DNA from: Rhizobium grahamii CCGE 502 | GTDB lineage: Bacteria; Pseudomonadota; Alphaproteobacteria; Rhizobiales; Rhizobiaceae | Direction of reading: 5' to 3' | Assembly: GCF_000298315.2 (NCBI RefSeq) | Contig: NZ_AEYE02000003.1 | Coordinates: 124,001-188,000 of the forward strand | Length of the DNA: 64,000 bases | Part shown: one piece after another, positions 26,285 to 34,622 of the stretch | How the letters are laid out: the number at the start of each line of letters is the position of its first letter | How positions within the stretch are numbered: the first letter of the stretch is position 1 | Translations under genes and position numbers: made by a program | Notes under the pieces: model-generated | Databases searched by the model: none | The model's input: the letters and a program-made list of their open reading frames with translations, nothing else | What the model was told of the DNA's origin: nothing

Positions 26285-26614
26285 TCACTTGGCGGGCAGT
26301 GAGCGCACGAAGGCCATGGCCGCCTCCAAGAGACGGCGCCGCATATCGTCATCGCCGTAAATCTCCGCGCCGACCCTGACCCAGCCATGCATGGCACGGC
26401 CGCCGGAAAGCATCTGCGTGGCGCCGGGCAAGTCGAGCGCCCAGCCGTCGTTTCCTTTCCCGAGACGGACCAGCAGACCGTCCTGTCGGGCGCCGCAGAG
26501 GAGGTTCCCATCGAGCAGGAAGGCCAGCCCGCCGAACATCGGCTTTTCGCTGAGACCGGACATGGCGCCCAGCTCTTCCCTCAGCAATTCCTCGAGGCCG
26601 ACGTCCCGCGCCAT
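26285..26614 (-). CDS. TfoX N-terminal domain protein
   Basis: 109 residues from the ATG of MARDVGLEELLREELGA, 4 bases after the DUF917 stop. TfoX-N features: SEKPMFGGLAFLLDGNLLCG and LVRLGKGNDGWALDLPGA. The domain is that of the competence regulator TfoX/Sxy, but free-standing short forms have no established function. It sits inside the catabolic operon between the desulfurase-like and urocanase-like genes, with a 53-base gap to the latter. It has not, to my knowledge, been given a role in ergothioneine breakdown. Confidence 0.82.
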   Translation of the reverse strand: MARDVGLEELLREELGAMSGLSEKPMFGGLAFLLDGNLLCGARQDGLLVRLGKGNDGWALDLPGATQMLSGGRAMHGWVRVGAEIYGDDDMRRRLLEAAMAFVRSLPAK

Positions 26615-26618
26615 GCGA

Positions 26619-27716
26619 TCAGGCCCTTGCCGCGAGCGCGTAGCGCGCAAGCTCGATGCCCATCGCCTTTTCCACCGGGGGGTAGACGGTCGAGTCGAGA
26701 ACGCTGGCCGACAGCGGAATGATGCTCATCGGCACATGCAGAATGAAGACATGCATGCCGCCCTTCAGCTGTCCGACGCTCAGCGGCTCTCCCTCGGGCG
26801 AGAGCGTTGTGATGACCGAGGGGAAGGTCGCGATCCGTTTGCCCTCGATGTCGTCGACGGCCATGTATTCGTTCATCACATGCATGGTCACCGCCTTGTC
26901 GCCGGAGCCGACGACGATCGTGCCGATGTCGAAGGCCTCCTTAGTGTAGACGACGTCCCTCTTGGTGATGATGCCTTCGGCAAGGATGTGCCCGCCGGTC
27001 GTCTTGCAGATGGCGTCGATCACGGCAGAACCGCCGATCTTCTCTGCGGCAATAATCGCCTCGCCCAGCGCCAATGCCATCGAGATGCCGCCAAGTGCTG
27101 CGTGGGTGCGCACATAGGAGGCGCGCAGCGGATTGCGGCAGCTGGCGATGAAGCCACCCGATTGATCGGAGGCAGCCCGCAGGATCGGTGAGATCTTCGC
27201 CGTCGCGCCCTTCACGACAAGCTCGATGTATCGGTTTTCGGCGCGGTTGCCGCCGACCGCCGTCTGGATCATCTGTTCCGGCGAGCCTGCCATGCCGATC
27301 GAGCCCATGTCGCCGGTCGGATGCGCGCGGATATCGCCGACGGCATCGACGACCTTGGTCCCGAGGATTGCGGAGGGCAGCCAGCCGTTCAGCGTTGATG
27401 ACTTGCCGTTCTGGCCGATGATCAGGCCGGACAGTTTCTCGCCGAGTTCGTCCTGCAGCAGCTGGACGGCCTTCACATAGTCGATGCCCTGCATTTCCCA
27501 GGGGGTCGTGGAGGCGGGCGCGCCGATCGCAGCAGCGGTCGCGATCCAGTCGTCGTCCTTCAATTCGTCGATCGATACGAGTTCCGGCTTGCCGACGTTG
27601 ACCGCGGCATAGCCGAGCATGCGACCATGATCCGCCCAGCCGCCGCCGCCGGCGGCGTAGACCGACCCTCCCTTGACGGCGGCTTCGACATCCTTCTCAA
27701 CGAGTATGCGTCCCAT
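26619..27716 (-). CDS. DUF917 (S-methyl-thiohydantoin desulfurase family) protein
   Basis: 365 residues, complete DUF917 domain: VYAAGGGGWADHGRMLGY at the N-terminus, AIGAPASTTPWEMQG, GWLPSAILGTKVVDAVGDIR, THAALGGISMALALGEAI, and the C-terminal domain with VVGSGDKAVTMHVMNEYMAV. Family members act on thiohydantoins and sit with hydantoinase genes; in ergothioneine catabolism such a protein replaces the sulfur of thiohydantoin-5-propionate with oxygen. Its start overlaps the stop of the carbamoyl hydrolase gene by one base (27716), giving tight coupling. The desulfurase assignment is from family and context. Confidence 0.82.
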   Translation of the reverse strand: MGRILVEKDVEAAVKGGSVYAAGGGGWADHGRMLGYAAVNVGKPELVSIDELKDDDWIATAAAIGAPASTTPWEMQGIDYVKAVQLLQDELGEKLSGLIIGQNGKSSTLNGWLPSAILGTKVVDAVGDIRAHPTGDMGSIGMAGSPEQMIQTAVGGNRAENRYIELVVKGATAKISPILRAASDQSGGFIASCRNPLRASYVRTHAALGGISMALALGEAIIAAEKIGGSAVIDAICKTTGGHILAEGIITKRDVVYTKEAFDIGTIVVGSGDKAVTMHVMNEYMAVDDIEGKRIATFPSVITTLSPEGEPLSVGQLKGGMHVFILHVPMSIIPLSASVLDSTVYPPVEKAMGIELARYALAARA

Positions 27717-28978
27717 CAGGCATTCTCCTGCTTCAAGCTCTTGTCCATGTCGATGACGGCTTCGAAAAGCACCGCCGCGCCAAGCGCGATGTCATCATTG
27801 TCAGCCCATTCGTCAGCGGAGTGGCTGCGCCCCTCCCTGCAGGGCACGAAGATCATCGCCGCAGGCGCGACCTTGGCAATCCAGGCCATGTCGTGGCCGG
27901 CGCCCGACGCCATGCGGCGGTGCTTGGCGCCGACGGTTTCGCACGCCCTTTCAAGTGTCTTCAACAGTCCGGGATCGCTCGGCGTCGGACGGTTATCCGA
28001 AACCCGCATGGGGCTCTTGATCGATACTCCGTAAGCAATGGCTAACTTAATGACGTGTTCGTCCAGCCACTCACAGAAGGCTTCCATGTCGTTGCGAACC
28101 TCCGCGCGCCCATCGATCAGCAGGACGACCTTCGAGGGAACGACGTTGGCCGCATTCGGCTCGATCCGGAACTCGCCGACTGTCGCAGCGAAATGCCCCG
28201 GTGTCTTCGCGTGGGCGGCCGCAGCATTGCGGATATCGAGAACCAGTTGCGCGGCGGCGACCAGCGCATCCGAGCGGCTATCCATCGGCGTCGTCCCGGC
28301 ATGGTCTGCGCGTCCCTCGACGATGATCTCAATGCGCGTGATCCCGGCGATCGCCGTGACGATGCCGATATCCTTCTTCTCGTTCTCAAGGACCGGGCCC
28401 TGCTCGATATGCAGTTCGAGAAAGCCGGCAATATCGGGCCTGCTTTGCTGCTGCAACACGCCCGGGCGGCCGCCAACCTCGGCAATCGCCTCGGCCAGAT
28501 CACGTCCATCAGTCACGCGCGAAAGCCAGGCTTCCGGCATTTGCCCGGTCATTCCCCGACTGCCGATACAGGAGACACCGAAGATGCTGACCTCCTCCGC
28601 AAGGAAATCGACGATCTCCAGGTCGTGATCGAGCGCGATGCCCCGATCGCTGAGCGCACGCGCGACCTCAAGTGCCGCCACCACGCCGGCAATGCCGTCG
28701 AAACGCCCGCCATCCGGCACGGTGTCCGAATGCGAACCGAGCATGATGGTGCCGAGCCCGTCGATAGCGCCCCGCCGCTTGCCGATCAGGTTGCCGGCGG
28801 CATCGATCCTTGTTTCAAGGCCAGCCGCCCGCATGCGCGCTTCGATATAGGCGCGGCCCTCGAGAAACAGCGGCGAGAAGGCGCGGCGGGTCCAGGGATG
28901 ACCGGGTTCGGTGATCCCCGCCAGAGCGTCGATATCCTCTGCGATACGATCTGGATTGACCGGCAGGTTTCGACTCAT
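27716..28978 (-). CDS. M20-family N-carbamoyl-L-amino-acid hydrolase, probable N-carbamoyl-glutamate hydrolase
   Basis: 420 residues of the allantoate amidohydrolase/N-carbamoyl-amino-acid hydrolase group. Metal ligands are visible: His83 in GSHSDTVPDGGRFDGIAG, Asp94, the Glu pair in DFLAEEVSIFG (128-129), His190 in FLELHIEQGPVLE and a late His in MASGAGHDMAW. The dimerisation domain (GITRIEIIVEGRADHAGTTP) lies between. It would remove the carbamoyl group from N-carbamoyl-L-glutamate to give glutamate, CO2 and ammonia, the last step of the pathway. Four-base overlap with the upstream amidohydrolase gene. Allantoate hydrolysis is the main alternative, but no other purine genes are present. Confidence 0.85.
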   Translation of the reverse strand: MSRNLPVNPDRIAEDIDALAGITEPGHPWTRRAFSPLFLEGRAYIEARMRAAGLETRIDAAGNLIGKRRGAIDGLGTIMLGSHSDTVPDGGRFDGIAGVVAALEVARALSDRGIALDHDLEIVDFLAEEVSIFGVSCIGSRGMTGQMPEAWLSRVTDGRDLAEAIAEVGGRPGVLQQQSRPDIAGFLELHIEQGPVLENEKKDIGIVTAIAGITRIEIIVEGRADHAGTTPMDSRSDALVAAAQLVLDIRNAAAAHAKTPGHFAATVGEFRIEPNAANVVPSKVVLLIDGRAEVRNDMEAFCEWLDEHVIKLAIAYGVSIKSPMRVSDNRPTPSDPGLLKTLERACETVGAKHRRMASGAGHDMAWIAKVAPAAMIFVPCREGRSHSADEWADNDDIALGAAVLFEAVIDMDKSLKQENA

Positions 28979-30357
28979 TCTGCGGCTCCGGCGATCACCT
29001 GCCTCGGCAGCGGACGCACAAAATGGCCGGTCCCGGGTTCAGCCAATACGGTCGCTCCATCGGTGATTTTCTTGCCGCGCAGATAGGTCGCGGACACCGT
29101 CCAGGGAAGGCGGATGCCGTTATAAGGGCTCCAGCCGACAACGTTGTTGCCGCTGGCTGCCGCGTCATAGACCGTTTCCCGCGGCTCGAGCACGACGATA
29201 TCGGCGTCCTTGCCAGGCGTGAGCGCGCCCTTGATATGATCGAGGCGGAAATGCTTCGCCGGGTTTTCCGCCATCAGCTTGGCCGCCCAGGTCAGCGGGA
29301 TGCCGCGCTCGGCCGCACCCTTGATGAAGAGCGGTACCATCACTTCGAGCCCGGGCACGCCGGACGCGTTCGCGAGCATCTCAGGATTGGTCTTCCGATT
29401 TTCCGACCAGCTGACGTGATCCGTCGAGACCAACCAGACATTGCCCTCCGCAACCCTGCGCCACAGTCCCTCGACCTCGGCGCGCGGCCGGATCGGCGGA
29501 TTGATCTTCGCCTTGCCTCCGAGCCGTTTGACGTCGTTTTCCTCGTCCAGCGTCAGGTAATGAATGCAGCATTCGACCGTGGCCTCGAAACCGTCGCGGC
29601 GATAGGCGCGTGCGATGTCGTAGCCGCGTCCAAGCGAACAATGGACGACATGCGACGGGCAGCCCGTATTGGCGCCGGTCTCGAAAATGGTGTGCATCGC
29701 CAGCAGTTCGGTGATCGGCGGCCGCGACAGCCCATGCGCGCGCCAATCCGTGATCCCGCTTGCTTTCACACGCTCCATGTACGCGCGCACGGCCTCGTCA
29801 TCCTCGTTGTGAACGCCGGCGGTCAGCCCGGTCGGCGCGATCGCAGCAAAGCATTCGTCCAGCAGGGCAGGGGGGATGCGCGGGAAACGTTTCGGATCCG
29901 TACCGAACGTCGAAAACTTGAAGGCGGCAACGCCCGCATCAACCATTTCGGCAACCCGCTCGGCGCCTTCCTCGGGATCGACGGTGCCGTAGAGCGCAAA
30001 ATCGACCCGCGCCTGCGGGCCGGCATGGGCGATCTTCTTCTTCACGGCTTCTGCCGAGCAGACGAGGTTGCCTTCATCATAGGGCATGTCGACGATCGTC
30101 GTCACGCCGCCGGCAGCAGCCGAGCGGGTCGACCAGATGAAGTCCTCCTGGTCCTTCTGCGACAGCGAGTGAACCTGGGCGTCGATGGCGCCCGGCAGGA
30201 TCAATGCCTTGCCGAGGAGATGACGTTCGCACGCGGCAGGCGGCACGCCGAGCCCGACTTCCGCAATCTTGCCGTCGCGGACGGCAACGTAGCCGGCCTC
30301 CAGGATGCGCTCCGGCAAAACGACCGTGCCTTGCAGAACGAGATCGAAATCAGCCAT
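28975..30357 (-). CDS. Cyclic amidohydrolase (hydantoinase/allantoinase family), probable hydantoin-5-propionate hydrolase
   Basis: 460 residues, amidohydrolase TIM barrel. Seen metal-site residues: Lys148 (carbamylation, VAAFKFSTFG), His183 (GVHNEDDEAV), His239 (CPSHVVHCS) and Asp313 (LVSTDHVSW). The first motif, normally D-x-H-x-H, reads IDAQVHS: the first His is Gln61 and only His63 remains. Hydantoinases open the ring of hydantoins to N-carbamoyl amino acids; here the product would be N-carbamoyl-glutamate for the overlapping downstream gene. The changed metal motif may mean one metal ion instead of two or a different substrate. The gene lies 30 bases after the lyase gene. Confidence 0.85.
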   Translation of the reverse strand: MADFDLVLQGTVVLPERILEAGYVAVRDGKIAEVGLGVPPAACERHLLGKALILPGAIDAQVHSLSQKDQEDFIWSTRSAAAGGVTTIVDMPYDEGNLVCSAEAVKKKIAHAGPQARVDFALYGTVDPEEGAERVAEMVDAGVAAFKFSTFGTDPKRFPRIPPALLDECFAAIAPTGLTAGVHNEDDEAVRAYMERVKASGITDWRAHGLSRPPITELLAMHTIFETGANTGCPSHVVHCSLGRGYDIARAYRRDGFEATVECCIHYLTLDEENDVKRLGGKAKINPPIRPRAEVEGLWRRVAEGNVWLVSTDHVSWSENRKTNPEMLANASGVPGLEVMVPLFIKGAAERGIPLTWAAKLMAENPAKHFRLDHIKGALTPGKDADIVVLEPRETVYDAAASGNNVVGWSPYNGIRLPWTVSATYLRGKKITDGATVLAEPGTGHFVRPLPRQVIAGAAE

Positions 30358-30387
30358 GCCGCTTTCTCCGTGGCGATATTGAAGGGA

Positions 30388-31971
30388 TCAGATGGCGACT
30401 GGTTCCTGGGTCAGGCGCTGCTCGATGCGCGCCAGCGAGCCGAGCGCAAAGAAGTCGTCGAAGGATGCGATCGGCACCTCTTCGATCAGCTTGGACATGA
30501 ATGCGTCGGAGCCGAATTCTTCCTCGATGGCTTCCACCTCGGCAGAGAGTGGCCGGTCGACCGTATAAAAGTCCGCATGCTTGCGAACGACGTCGTAGAG
30601 CATCCCGCCGACGCCCTTCGGCTTGTCGCCGAGAATGTCCACGGCCTGTGCCGAAAGCAGCGCTTCGAGCGCGGCAAGGCGCATCAGCGCGCGCGTCTGA
30701 CGCTCGAAGCGTTCGATCACCAGCGGCAGGAAGGCAGCCTCATCCTCAAGGCCGGCCGCAACCACCAGGGACTGCGCCGAGACCGGGTTCGACATCGACA
30801 GCACGCGAGAAAAGATTTCTCCGGCCAGCTTGATGATCGGACCGAAGCCAGTGGCGATACGGCCGGGCGGCACGAGATTGACCGGCAGGTCGCGGCGCTG
30901 ACCATTGCCGAGCAGGACGCAGCGGTTGAAGGCGTTGCGGGCGGCATGCGCCATGCAGAGAGCGGCCGATTCTAGCAGGATCGTCACATCGAGCGGCAGT
31001 GATCCGCCCGAGGTCATCACGCGTCCCTCGACGACGACGGGGTTGTCGTCGGAGCGTCCGGTGGCGGCGAGGATCTTGTGGCCTGTCGTCAGCAGATTCT
31101 CGATGACGGCACCGAAGACCTGGGCGATCATGCGGAGGCTCAACGGGTCCTGGACGTGGGTCTTGATCGGCCAGTGCCAGGCGTCCGACGCATTGCAGAG
31201 CCAGGAGCCGATCAAGGCCTCCCGGGAGGTGCCGACATGGCGAACGGAAAGCCACGGGTCGCGGGAAGCGCCGAGTGCACCTGAAGCCATCATGCCGGAG
31301 GCCAGCAGCACACGAATGGAGGCCGCGGCATTGCGAGTCGCGTCCGCTGCCGCGGCAAAACTCACGGCATTAACGCTGAGCGAGGCCAGGCTGTCGCGCG
31401 GTGCCATGGTGAAGGGCTTCATGCCGGCAGCGGTGAAGGCATCGGCCGCCTGCATGCGCTTGCCGCGATGGACGGCTTCACCGACTCCCGTCAGTACAGC
31501 GCCGATCTGTCCCATCAGGCCGATATCGGCGCAGCCGATGGAGCCGGTGCGGCGCACGACCGGAATGATATCCGCCTCCAGCATCTGCATGTATGCATTG
31601 ACGAGTTCGGGTGTGCAGCCGACTTGACCGGTCAGCGCGGTATTGATGCGGATGGCCATCGCGTTGCGCACGACCGAGCATGAAAATGGCGTACCGGTAC
31701 CGAAGTGATGTGCACGCACCAGCCCGAGATTGAAGGCGTCGAGATCCTCGGGAGACCACTCGACATCTTTCATGGCGCCGACGCCGGTGGTCGCTCCGTA
31801 GACCGGCATTCCAGTCTTGATCGCATCCTCGACGATCCCGCGCGCGATCTCGACGCGTGCCATCCCGGTCGCAGAAGCCGAGATCGCCACCTTTCCCGAT
31901 CCGACCCTCACCATCTCGGCAAAGCTGAGCGGCTGCCCGGAAAGTTCGATGCGGGGGCGTTCATGCTTCAT
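30388..31971 (-). CDS. Aromatic amino acid lyase homologue without MIO triad, probable ergothionase
   Basis: 527 residues, aligned along its length with histidine ammonia-lyase: PVYGATTGVG (active-site Tyr58), LGLVRAHHFGTG, VQDPLSLRMIAQVFG, SDDNPVVVEGRVMTSGG. The site where HAL has GSVGASGDLA (Ala-Ser-Gly, source of the MIO prosthetic group) reads GSIGCADIGLMG: residues 147-149 are Cys-Ala-Asp, so MIO cannot form. Ergothionase needs no MIO because it eliminates trimethylamine from ergothioneine by acid-base chemistry, giving thiourocanate. Together with the five-gene context this favours ergothionase over HutH. It has a strong AAGGAGA ribosome-binding site and is the first gene of the operon. 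Confidence 0.85.
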   Translation of the reverse strand: MKHERPRIELSGQPLSFAEMVRVGSGKVAISASATGMARVEIARGIVEDAIKTGMPVYGATTGVGAMKDVEWSPEDLDAFNLGLVRAHHFGTGTPFSCSVVRNAMAIRINTALTGQVGCTPELVNAYMQMLEADIIPVVRRTGSIGCADIGLMGQIGAVLTGVGEAVHRGKRMQAADAFTAAGMKPFTMAPRDSLASLSVNAVSFAAAADATRNAAASIRVLLASGMMASGALGASRDPWLSVRHVGTSREALIGSWLCNASDAWHWPIKTHVQDPLSLRMIAQVFGAVIENLLTTGHKILAATGRSDDNPVVVEGRVMTSGGSLPLDVTILLESAALCMAHAARNAFNRCVLLGNGQRRDLPVNLVPPGRIATGFGPIIKLAGEIFSRVLSMSNPVSAQSLVVAAGLEDEAAFLPLVIERFERQTRALMRLAALEALLSAQAVDILGDKPKGVGGMLYDVVRKHADFYTVDRPLSAEVEAIEEEFGSDAFMSKLIEEVPIASFDDFFALGSLARIEQRLTQEPVAI

Positions 31972-32018
31972 CTGCCATATCTCCTTGAAAAGTGAGACTA
32001 TGCGACGGCGCTACTCTA

Positions 32019-32030
32019 TGGGATATCCCA
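32019..32030. promoter_or_regulatory. Perfect dyad upstream of the ergothionase-type operon
   Basis: TGGGATATCCCA, a perfect 12-base palindrome, lies about 50 bases before the lyase ATG in the 92-base gap after ubiB. An imperfect dyad, CAGCATGCATTGCTG, follows at 32042-32056. The first is a candidate operator for the operon and the second may be a weak ubiB terminator stem, though it has no T-run. Both roles are inferred. Confidence 0.4.
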
Positions 32031-32063
32031 AATATCGAACACAGCATGCATTGCTGCGATGGA

Positions 32064-33638
32064 TCAGGTCACCACCCACGCTATATAGATAAGGGCGAGC
32101 GCGATAATCCAGAGGGCGATCCGGCCGGAGCGATTGTGGCGCGCCTCGGATTTGCCGATCGCCTCGGCCGTTTCCGCGTCGAACCGCAATCCATTTTCGC
32201 TCATCTGCAGCAGTTGATGGTGGAACTTTTCGGTCTTCGCGGCAATTTCGGGCGCGGCTTCCGCAAGCTTCACAGCTGCTTTCAACCCGTCCTTTAGATC
32301 GGTGACGATGCGCTTCGGGCCAAGATTGTTGCGGATCCAGTCGCCGACGACGGGTTCGGATGCCTTCCACATGTTGAAGCGCGGATTGAGCATGCGCGAC
32401 ACGCCTTCGACCACGACCATGGTCTTCTGCAACATGACCAGTTCCGGCCGCGTCGCCATGTCGAAGAGTTCGGTCACCTCGAACAGCAGCGTCAGCAGCT
32501 TGCCCATCGAGATCGTCTCGGCAGGCTGGCCATGGATCGGCTCGCCGATCGCGCGGATCGCCTGCGCGAAACTCTCGACATTGTGGTGGCCCGGCACGTA
32601 GCCCGCCTCGAAGTGGACTTCGGCGACCCTGATATAGTCGCGGGTGATGAAGCCGAAGAGAATTTCCGCCAGGAAGCGGCGTTCCTTTTTCCCCAGTCGT
32701 CCGACGATCCCCATGTCGACCGCGACGATGTCGCCGTGCTCGTCGACAAAGAGGTTGCCGGGATGCATGTCGGCATGGAAGAAGCCGTCGCGCAGCGTGT
32801 GGCGAAGAAACGACTGGATCAACGTGTCTGCGAGCAGGTTGAGGTCGTGGCCGGCGGCCCTCAGGCCTTCGACGTCAGACATCTTCACGCCGTCGATCCA
32901 CTCCATGGTGATCACGTCGCGGCCGGTGCGCTCCCAATCGACCTTCGGCACGCGGAAGCCCGGATCTTTCTCGGTGTTTTCGGCGATCTCCGAAAGCGCT
33001 GCCGCTTCGAGCCGCAGGTCCATTTCGACCTTGGTCGTCTGCTCCAGGGTCTTCGTCACCTCCACCGGCCGCAGGCGCCGGCTCGAAGGCATGAAGCGCT
33101 CCTGCATATGAGCGACGAGATACATCGCCTCGATGTCATGCGTGAATCGCTGGCGCACACCGGGGCGAACGACCTTCACCGCAACCTTCTTGCGCCCGGC
33201 AGGCGTATCGATCTCGGCGGGGTGCACCTGGGCAATCGAAGCTGCGGCAATCGGCTCGCCGAAGCTTGCATAAAGTTCTTCTGTCGGGCGGCCGAGCGAT
33301 CCGGCGATGCTTGCCTTGGCGGCGGCCAGCGGAAAGAACGCCATGCGGTCCTGGAGCTGCGACAGATCGTCGGCGAACTCGACGCCAACGACATCCGGGC
33401 GTGTTGCCAGGAACTGGCCGATTTTCACATAGGAGGGCCCCAGCCGCTCAACCGCTTGCGCCAGCCGGTCGCTGCGCTTCTTCGATTTTGAACGATTGCG
33501 CGCGAACAGGCCGACAAACGACTTGGCAAGGCCGACCGACGGCGGCAGGTCTTCCGACGGCAGGGCCGAAATCACGCCTTCGCGCACCAGAATCCAGCCG
33601 ACACGCCAGAGCCGGAAATATGCCCCCAGAGTGCTCAT
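32064..33638 (-). CDS. ubiB: Ubiquinone biosynthesis protein, ABC1/UbiB kinase-like
   Basis: 524 residues from the ATG of MSTLGAYFRLWRVGWILVRE; the open frame continues 86 codons upstream but only as non-homologous sequence overlapping ubiE. Atypical kinase/ATPase of the UbiB family: KxGQ motif at GPSYVKIGQFLATRP, the Ala-rich loop AAASIAQVHPAEI, the catalytic loop in DGFFHADMHPGNLFVDE and VAVDMGIVGRLG. A C-terminal membrane anchor lies at IALWIIALALIYIAWVVT. It supports ubiquinone synthesis at the inner membrane. It follows ubiE on the same strand by 56 bases, the usual arrangement. Confidence 0.95.
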   Translation of the reverse strand: MSTLGAYFRLWRVGWILVREGVISALPSEDLPPSVGLAKSFVGLFARNRSKSKKRSDRLAQAVERLGPSYVKIGQFLATRPDVVGVEFADDLSQLQDRMAFFPLAAAKASIAGSLGRPTEELYASFGEPIAAASIAQVHPAEIDTPAGRKKVAVKVVRPGVRQRFTHDIEAMYLVAHMQERFMPSSRRLRPVEVTKTLEQTTKVEMDLRLEAAALSEIAENTEKDPGFRVPKVDWERTGRDVITMEWIDGVKMSDVEGLRAAGHDLNLLADTLIQSFLRHTLRDGFFHADMHPGNLFVDEHGDIVAVDMGIVGRLGKKERRFLAEILFGFITRDYIRVAEVHFEAGYVPGHHNVESFAQAIRAIGEPIHGQPAETISMGKLLTLLFEVTELFDMATRPELVMLQKTMVVVEGVSRMLNPRFNMWKASEPVVGDWIRNNLGPKRIVTDLKDGLKAAVKLAEAAPEIAAKTEKFHHQLLQMSENGLRFDAETAEAIGKSEARHNRSGRIALWIIALALIYIAWVVT

Positions 33639-33694
33639 GCCGGATCGCCTGCCTGCGAAAGCCTGCATGTGAACGATTGTGCTCGAACCATCCC

Positions 33695-34471
33695 TTAGAG
33701 CTTCCAGCCGGAGTGGAGGGCCGCAATCCCGCCGGTGTAGTTGGTGAAGCTCACGCGCGAGAAACCGGCGTTGCGGATCATTTCCGCGAAATTCTCCTGG
33801 TTGGGAAACTTGCGGATGGATTCGACGAGATACTGATAGGGCTCGGCCTCGCCGGTGATCGCCTTGCCGAACTTCGGAATGGCGTTGAAGGACCACGTGT
33901 CATAGACGCGGTCTAGCAGCGGCATGTCGACTTCGGAGAACTCGAGGACGAGCAGACGACCGCCGCGCTTCAGCACGCGATAGGCTTCGCTGAGCGCAAC
34001 GTCGATGCGCGGCACGTTGCGGATGCCGAAGGCGATCGTATAGGCATCGAAGCTGTTCGGCTCGAACGGCAGTTCTTCGGCGTTTGCCTCGACGAAGGTC
34101 AGGTTGTCGGAGAGCTTCTTCTTGGCCGCGCGCTCGGCGCCGACTGATAGCATCGATCCGTTGATGTCGAGCACGGTGGAGTGCGCCATCCGGTTCGAGG
34201 CTTCGATAATGCGAAACGCGATATCGCCGGTGCCGCCGGCCACGTCGAGCGTCTTGTAGCCGGGCTCCTTGCGCGGGTTCAGCGCCGAGATCATCGCGTC
34301 CTTCCAGACGCGATGCATGCCGACCGACATGACGTCGTTCATGATGTCGTAGCGCTTGGCGACCTTGTGGAAGACCTCGTTGACGAGGCCCTGCTTTTCA
34401 CCGTCCGCCACTTCACGGAAGCCGTAGGATGTTTCCATGCCGCCTTCGGCGGAGGTACGGCTTTCTGACAT
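33695..34471 (-). CDS. ubiE: Ubiquinone/menaquinone biosynthesis C-methyltransferase
   Basis: 258 residues from the ATG of [11 protein letters not shown], with GGAG upstream; an in-frame start 13 codons earlier is less likely. UbiE signatures: [18 protein letters not shown] (UbiE/COQ5 signature 1), SAM motif [14 protein letters not shown], and [20 protein letters not shown] (signature 2 region). It methylates the benzoquinol ring of ubiquinone precursors using SAM. First gene of the ubiE-ubiB unit and divergent from mutM across 151 bases. Confidence 0.96.
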   Translation of the reverse strand: MSESRTSAEGGMETSYGFREVADGEKQGLVNEVFHKVAKRYDIMNDVMSVGMHRVWKDAMISALNPRKEPGYKTLDVAGGTGDIAFRIIEASNRMAHSTVLDINGSMLSVGAERAAKKKLSDNLTFVEANAEELPFEPNSFDAYTIAFGIRNVPRIDVALSEAYRVLKRGGRLLVLEFSEVDMPLLDRVYDTWSFNAIPKFGKAITGEAEPYQYLVESIRKFPNQENFAEMIRNAGFSRVSFTNYTGGIAALHSGWKL

Positions 34472-34622
34472 CGAAATACTCCATCTATCTGAAATCGGCG
34501 CGGCGACCATAGCGAACGGACGCGCGCGGCGCTATCTGTGGGCCACGGTCAAGGCCGCGGCACCTTGGCGCTATAGCGCACAACGCCCGTGGTTGAAACA
34601 TGTTAGATATAGATGGGTTAAG

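Noticed and set aside
29023-30975. A 650-codon open frame on the plus strand opposite the hydantoinase and lyase genes
   Set aside because: It is antisense to two genes with clear families, has Arg/His-rich low-complexity content typical of GC-rich antisense frames, and has no recognisable domain. The same applies to long frames opposite betC (4284-5393), ubiB (32532-33491), metK (55345-56469) and miaB (61746-63128).
24570-31971. Ordinary histidine utilisation (hut) operon
   Set aside because: The lyase lacks the MIO triad, the urocanase homologue lacks the active-site Cys, and hutI, hutG, hutF and hutC are absent while DUF917 and carbamoyl hydrolase genes are present.
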